Positions 59,002 to 64,000 of a stretch of 64,000 nt of DNA are shown piece after piece (within the stretch, counting starts at the first letter, position 1; each line of letters starts with the position of its first letter). Both the position numbers and the translations under genes were made by a program. The stretch spans positions 1 through 64,000 of the forward strand of contig JAQGOF010000043.1 in assembly GCA_028293745.1 (NCBI GenBank). The letters run 5' to 3'. Source of the stretch: Gammaproteobacteria bacterium (GTDB taxonomy: Bacteria; Pseudomonadota; Gammaproteobacteria; Steroidobacterales; Steroidobacteraceae). The notes under the pieces are model-generated. The model was not told where the DNA came from, did no database searches, and saw only the letters and a list, made by a program, of their open reading frames with translations.

Positions 59002-59061
59002 GTGCGACGCATGCGTCGCACTGTGCCTCGCGGCCCCACCCGTGCGACACACGTGTCGCAC
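59002..59061. repeat. pair of near-identical 20 bp palindromes
   Basis: GTGCGACGCATGCGTCGCAC (59002-59021, perfect) and GTGCGACAC-AC-GTGTCGCAC (59042-59061). Confidence 0.85.
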
Positions 59062-59147
59062 CCTAGCCGCATCATGCCCGCCACGATGCCCTAACGCCGC
59101 GAAGGCCGCAAGGTGGCAGTTCTGCCCAGGCATCAGGCATCAGGCAT

Positions 59148-59813
59148 TCAGCCGTTCTCGATGTGCCATTGCACTGCGCGTTGGATGAGCTCCGTTCCGT
59201 TGTGCAAATCGAGCTTCGCGCGAATGTGCTCGCGATGGGAGTCGATCGTGTGCACGCTGACGTTCAACTCTTGAGCAATCTCCCGCGTGCTCTTGCCTCG
59301 CCCGATCAACTGGAAAATCTGCAGCTCACGATCAGTCATTGTTTCGGTCCCGCCGTGCGCCACCCTGCTGCCAATCGCTTGCGCGATGAGGCGTTGAGCC
59401 ATGGCGGCGCTCAGATATCGTTCGCCTCGAAGGACCGTGCGAAGCGCTTCCACCACCTGGCCCTGCAGCTCCTGTTTATTAATGTAGCCCAGGGCACCCG
59501 CACGCAGCGCACGCTCGGCGAAGAAGGATTCGTCGTAAGCGCTGACCACCAGCATCCGGGTATTCACGCCTGCGGCGACAATCCTCTTGATCAGGTCGAT
59601 GCCGTGTCCGTTCCTGAGGGCAATATCCACTATGGCCACTGACGGCCGCTTGGTGACGATCAATTCCAACGCAGACTCGATGTCAGCCGCCTCGCCGCAA
59701 ACCTCCATGTCTGGTTGCGCGCTGATCCGGGCGGCAAGCCCTTCGCGCACCAGCGGATGGTCGTCTACTATCGCCACGGTCACACGCCCGGATGCTGATA
59801 ACCTGTGCTCCAT
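59148..59813 (-). CDS. LuxR/NarL-family response regulator
   Basis: VTVAIVDDHPLVREGLAARI receiver; MTDRELQIFQLIGRGKSTREIAQELNVSVHTIDSHREHIRAKLDL HTH; start 59813. Confidence 0.93.
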   Translation of the reverse strand: MEHRLSASGRVTVAIVDDHPLVREGLAARISAQPDMEVCGEAADIESALELIVTKRPSVAIVDIALRNGHGIDLIKRIVAAGVNTRMLVVSAYDESFFAERALRAGALGYINKQELQGQVVEALRTVLRGERYLSAAMAQRLIAQAIGSRVAHGGTETMTDRELQIFQLIGRGKSTREIAQELNVSVHTIDSHREHIRAKLDLHNGTELIQRAVQWHIENG

Positions 59814-59818
59814 GATAC

Positions 59819-62536
59819 TCAACCGTTCTGGGCTCGCGATACCGAGCAAGCTATGCACGTCCCACCATCGGGCCGTGGTTCGATTGCGAAGTGACCACCA
59901 ATCATGGCGCAACGGTGCTCCATCAGGCGCAACCCAACACCCTTGCCGGAAACGCCGCCCGCCTGCAGGCCGATCCCGTTGTCCTGTACCTCGAGAATCA
60001 GCCGGCCCTCCACCTGCTCGAGGCGGATCCAGATGGCGCTCGCCTTCGCGTGACGCGTCGCATTGCTCACTGCCTCCTGCGCAATGCGATACAAATGAGT
60101 AGCTTCGTTGTCATTGTCAATCTCGACCGGCGATGGACATTCGAACCCGCAGGGCAGCCCGTGTATTTCCGTGGTCTGCCGGGCCAGCTCTGCGAGCGCG
60201 GTCATCAATCCCTCACGGTCCACCGGTACCGGCACCATTCCGCGTGCCAGCGAGCGCACCCGCTGATTGCACTGCTCGATGCCTCTTGCAACGCGGGCGG
60301 CTACCTGGCTCGCGGCGGTTGATCCACTGCGGCCGAGCGATTCGGCGAGATTGAGTGCCAGCAATCCGAGCCCGGTGAGCTCCTGTTGCGTGCCATCGTG
60401 CAGCTCCTGGCCGATGCGCCGCTGCTCCAGCATCGCAACGTCGATGATTTCCTTCTGCAGCGCCTTGTGCTCCGTCATGTCGCGGGCCACTCCGACGAAC
60501 AGGTCGCGGCCTTCAACCGCATTCAGGCTGAGCTGAATCGGGAAGATGGTGCCGTCCTTGCGGCGTCCGGAGATCTCATGGCTGCCCCCGATCAGACGCG
60601 AGGCATAGGCGCGAGCGGCGGTCGCCTTGTAACCGTAACGTCCAACCCGTTCCTGCGGAGGGATGAGCATGGCGACGTTTTCACCGATCACTTCGCTCGC
60701 CAGGTACCCGAAGATCCGCTCCGCGGCCCGGTTGAATGTTGCAATTCTGCCGAGTATGTCGATAGTCACGACGGCATCGGCCGTAGCATCCAGAATCGCG
60801 CGGATTTGCTCCTCGCTGTGCTGCAATTCAGCGGCACGCTCCGCCACGCGCTGCTCGAGCCTCATATTCAACATCCGGGTTTCATCTTCCGCGCGCCTGC
60901 GCGCCGTGATGTCCCGCTCAGTCGCCGCAAGGGATTCAGGGTTACCGGCGGCATCGAACAGCAAGGCGACGGTCGCCGAGACATCCACGATTCGTCCGTC
61001 CCGGGTCCGGCGCTGGGTATCGAAGGCCGGCATCGTCTCGCCGCGCGCCACCCGCCGCATGACCTCCAGGGTGGAGTCGAGCCGCTCGCCCGTCATGAGG
61101 TCGCGGACATTCAACTTCAGCGCTTCCGCCTGCGTGTATCCGTAGAGTCGTTGTGCTCCCCGGTTCCAGGCGACGATGCGTCCATCGAAGTCCGTCACCA
61201 CGATGGCATCCGCGGCGTCCCGCAACATGGCAGCGAAGCGGCGCAGCTGGGCATCCGATTCCACCTGGGCACTGATATCGACGAAAGTAACTACCACACC
61301 CCCGACGCGGGCACCCTCTGCCCGGCACACCTGCACCCGGCGCAGATAGCATTTGTTTTGATAGCCCCGGACGGTCTTCTCGATCGCCGTGCGGGTCTCC
61401 ATGGCGAGCTGCGAATCAATGGTGAGCTGCTCGTCAAACCCGCGCGCCAGCGCGCACCAGGGCCGGCCACGATCCGTGTCCCGCAGGTTCAGCAGGGTCG
61501 CGGCGCAGACGGTGAACCACTCCAGCCGCAACTGCGCATCCAGAGAGATGATCGCAATGTGGGTTGCGGCCAGCAGCTCGCCCAGGTTGCGCTGCCCCCA
61601 CTCGAGCTCTTCCACCTTCGCCGCCAGCTGACTGTTGATCGCGGCCAGTTCCTCATTCAGCGACTGGAGCTTCTCCTGCGAGGTCAGCAGGTCTTCGTGC
61701 GCCGATTGGAATTCCTTCTCCGTGGGCAGTGCACCAGCAAGCCGGCGCGGAATACTGGAAAGCCGGCAGAACGACTCGCGCGTGTTGTGCGCTGCCTCAA
61801 CCGCCGCCGCAAGCAGTTTGAGCGGCGCGGGCTGATGCGCCGCGCCCAGCCGTCTGTAGACATACCCTTCCGCATCGATCGGCTGGAACAGGTCCGCCGA
61901 CGGTGCAACGGGCTCGCCGGGATCGAGCAGCAGGTGGCCGCCTTCGTTCAGCGCAAAGTGCAGCAGCGAATACAGATTCGTGCGGTTCCCGGCGGCGAGC
62001 TGCGCGAGGGCGTTCAGGCAGTGGACGAAGTCGAGCCGCGAAAGCGGCGGGTCGTTCTCGAGATCATGGGTAGCAAACACGACGCAGTCGCGCAGCGCAG
62101 CACTCACCTGCAGACGGTTGCTGCCATAATGCTGAAAGAAACGCTGCAAACGCTGCGCAGACACCCCGATCATATCCGACTCGGCGTACACACCCGCCCG
62201 CGCCACCTCGATGGAGTTTGTTTCGGTATCGGTGGCGAAGACCCTGAGATTCGCCTGCCGGCCGTAGGTTTGGAAATGCTCGATCAGCAACATGGCAATG
62301 GAGTATGCCTCCTCGCCCGTTCCACAGGCGGGAATCCAGATACGCGCCGGATTTTCGGGCGTGGCGCAGTCCAGCAAATCCTCCACAACCCATGCTTGGA
62401 GTGCGGTAATCGCCTGCGGCGTGCGAAAGAACGCACCGCAACACATCGGCAGCACGTTGTGCGATGCAGTAGGCACTGCAACTTCCTTTATTCTGTGCAC
62501 TGCGACCGGTCCCCACGCGCCTGTCGTGGGCATCAT
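59819..62536 (-). CDS. CheR-like/PAS/HisKA_3 sensor histidine kinase
   Basis: FFRTPQAI...IWIPACGTGEEAYSIAMLL CheR-like; several PAS domains; QRRIGQELHDGTQQELTGLGLLALNLA; EAVSNATRHAKASAIWIRLE; VQDNGIGL. Confidence 0.92.
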   Translation of the reverse strand: MMPTTGAWGPVAVHRIKEVAVPTASHNVLPMCCGAFFRTPQAITALQAWVVEDLLDCATPENPARIWIPACGTGEEAYSIAMLLIEHFQTYGRQANLRVFATDTETNSIEVARAGVYAESDMIGVSAQRLQRFFQHYGSNRLQVSAALRDCVVFATHDLENDPPLSRLDFVHCLNALAQLAAGNRTNLYSLLHFALNEGGHLLLDPGEPVAPSADLFQPIDAEGYVYRRLGAAHQPAPLKLLAAAVEAAHNTRESFCRLSSIPRRLAGALPTEKEFQSAHEDLLTSQEKLQSLNEELAAINSQLAAKVEELEWGQRNLGELLAATHIAIISLDAQLRLEWFTVCAATLLNLRDTDRGRPWCALARGFDEQLTIDSQLAMETRTAIEKTVRGYQNKCYLRRVQVCRAEGARVGGVVVTFVDISAQVESDAQLRRFAAMLRDAADAIVVTDFDGRIVAWNRGAQRLYGYTQAEALKLNVRDLMTGERLDSTLEVMRRVARGETMPAFDTQRRTRDGRIVDVSATVALLFDAAGNPESLAATERDITARRRAEDETRMLNMRLEQRVAERAAELQHSEEQIRAILDATADAVVTIDILGRIATFNRAAERIFGYLASEVIGENVAMLIPPQERVGRYGYKATAARAYASRLIGGSHEISGRRKDGTIFPIQLSLNAVEGRDLFVGVARDMTEHKALQKEIIDVAMLEQRRIGQELHDGTQQELTGLGLLALNLAESLGRSGSTAASQVAARVARGIEQCNQRVRSLARGMVPVPVDREGLMTALAELARQTTEIHGLPCGFECPSPVEIDNDNEATHLYRIAQEAVSNATRHAKASAIWIRLEQVEGRLILEVQDNGIGLQAGGVSGKGVGLRLMEHRCAMIGGHFAIEPRPDGGTCIACSVSRAQNG

Positions 62537-62769
62537 AGCAGCACGTTTCGGGCCCCTGGAGATTCTCAGCGTGACACACGCAGTGCGGCGGCGGCAACGT
62601 CAACAGGCGTTCCGCGACGCAGCTAGTGAAATTCACCAGAGTGCATTGGCAGCCGGCGCGATTCCCTGGGCGTGGCTTTTCGACACAATGAGCGTGCCGC
62701 ACTGCCGGGGCTGGCCGCCCGCCTCAAACAGTCAGACCAGGCTCAGATCCAACCTTGAAGAACACCGAC

Positions 62770-63219
62770 ATGAGCGAAGCGTACCAATACGATGATGGTT
62801 GCAGGCTGCTGATCTTCCGCTATGGCGACGACGAATGTCAGGCGCTGACAGCGCATTACGGCGGCATCCGGTTCAACCAGGTCAGATTGATGTTCCTGCC
62901 GCTGCGCGCCTTGCAGGACGTGCCGGATCGGGAGGAGATCGAAATGACATTCAACATTTCGGGAATGCCTTTCGATCTGACCCGGCACGGCTTCGCCCAC
63001 CCGAGCTGGTGGCGCATGGTGCCGCCGTCTGGAATAACACATCGTTGTAACACCGCGGGATTCGGGCGGGTGTGGCGTAACATGCGCACCCGCACCGGTT
63101 TTCGCCTTCAGGGCGCACAGTATGCCGACGGGATGACAAAACTGACACTGGCGCTGCGCCCGATCTATCACGCACACCGCATCGAGCGTGGCGTCACCCC
63201 CCTTCCCGGCCGCCGTTAG
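62770..63219 (+). CDS. hypothetical protein
   Basis: ~149 aa ORF with plausible start, converges on TonB receptor stop; no family recognised. Confidence 0.5.
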   Translation: MSEAYQYDDGCRLLIFRYGDDECQALTAHYGGIRFNQVRLMFLPLRALQDVPDREEIEMTFNISGMPFDLTRHGFAHPSWWRMVPPSGITHRCNTAGFGRVWRNMRTRTGFRLQGAQYADGMTKLTLALRPIYHAHRIERGVTPLPGRR

Positions 63220-64000
63220 AAGCGGCTGCCGGTCGGATTGACGTCGTAGTAGAACTGCGGATTGATGTCTGCGGCATCCTGCGCGGTCAACACCACTCGC
63301 TTGAGCTTGAACCCGGTCTTGATGATGTGATCGCCCAGCCACTGCAGGCCGTTCAACGTCAGATCATCCTTTATGGCAGGTCCGCGCTGCGCCTTGTTTT
63401 GAGTAGCCAAGGGACTGGCCGGACCGACGTTGAGAACCAGCTCGTCCTGGTTCGGCTGGTAGGTGTAGTACGCCCCGTTGCCAAAAGTGCGCGCCGTGGG
63501 AGCGTTGAAGGCATCTTCAAACGTGGCCAACAACTCGTTGAACCACCGGTCCCCGGTATGCTGCCAGCGGGCGTCGACGCGAGTGTCATTGTTCTCCACC
63601 ACCACACTCGTGGATGCCGCCTTGGCGACTCCGATGTTCGTGGCCTGCGTCTCCAGGCGGACCTTGGCACTCACCACGAACCGGTCCTTGTCGGTGGGCT
63701 CCCATTCGACCTTGCCGAAATACAAATCCTCTTTGAATGGCAGTGAAGAGGGTCCGAACTGTGCCGCGACATCAGCCGGCAACCGGGAGGCGCCGAGGAC
63801 GTTGCCCGGCGTGACGGCAATCGGCGTGTCAAACCTCTTGCCCTCGTATGTGACGAAGAAATGGAGCCTGTCCTTGATGATCGGACCGCCGAAGGCCGCG
63901 CCGAACTCCTTGTCACTGGTTGGAGTCTTCTGGCCTGCATGCACCTCGGCAGGCGTCGCGGCGCGGAAGTTCTGTCCCGTGAACGAGCCGAAGGCCTCGC
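63216..64000 (-). pseudogene. TonB-dependent receptor (Oar/carboxypeptidase-regulatory type), 3' truncated, 5' beyond window
   Basis: FGAAFGGPIIKDRLHFFVTYEGKRFDTPIAV...FGKVEWEPTDKDRFVVSAKVRLETQ; ends abruptly at INPQFYYDVNPTGSRF* where the barrel should continue. Confidence 0.6.

Noticed and set aside
60386-62626. 746 aa plus-strand ORF
   Set aside because: Antisense shadow of the sensor histidine kinase, no domain signal
1-64000. CRISPR arrays, tRNA/rRNA genes, IS elements, prophage
   Set aside because: None could be supported by reading; no regularly spaced repeats, transposase, integrase or structural RNA signatures recognised

Overview
This 64 kb window is GC-rich, densely coded proteobacterial DNA, probably from a soil gammaproteobacterium. 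The host guess is low confidence and rests on protein character only. I saw no rRNA, tRNA, CRISPR, IS element or prophage. Main blocks: (1) partial aldehyde dehydrogenase, MFS transporters, an AbrB-like/DUF6036 nucleotidyltransferase pair, DUF885, and a TonB receptor followed by a small catabolic run (cyclase, cupin, class-IV aminotransferase, quinone oxidoreductase, CMD); (2) S9 peptidase, Na+/H+ antiporter, DksA/TraR zinc finger, and LysR-prpB-prpD; (3) an EmrAB-type tripartite efflux pump, a DUF2167 region and a TauE/SafE remnant; (4) a YbhGFSR-like ABC efflux operon with its own NodT outer-membrane gene and a divergent CecR-like TetR; (5) an L-arabinose/arabinan regulon (PQQ sugar dehydrogenase-cytochrome c, SSS symporter, AraD1/GguC, GntR, GH51, GalM, IlvD/Edd dehydratase) with a shared operator-like motif in three promoter regions; (6) a partial, compact type III secretion locus (SctP, O, N, L, K, J, I, D) with no export apparatus or secretin in the window, an in-frame TAG in sctL, two paralogous needle/filament-like proteins, and REP-like repeats; (7) a CheR-PAS-histidine kinase/LuxR response regulator pair and a truncated Oar-like TonB receptor. 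The best candidates for something undescribed are the unusual T3SS locus with its paralogous SW-EA-A-G-AL proteins, and the arabinose regulon motif.
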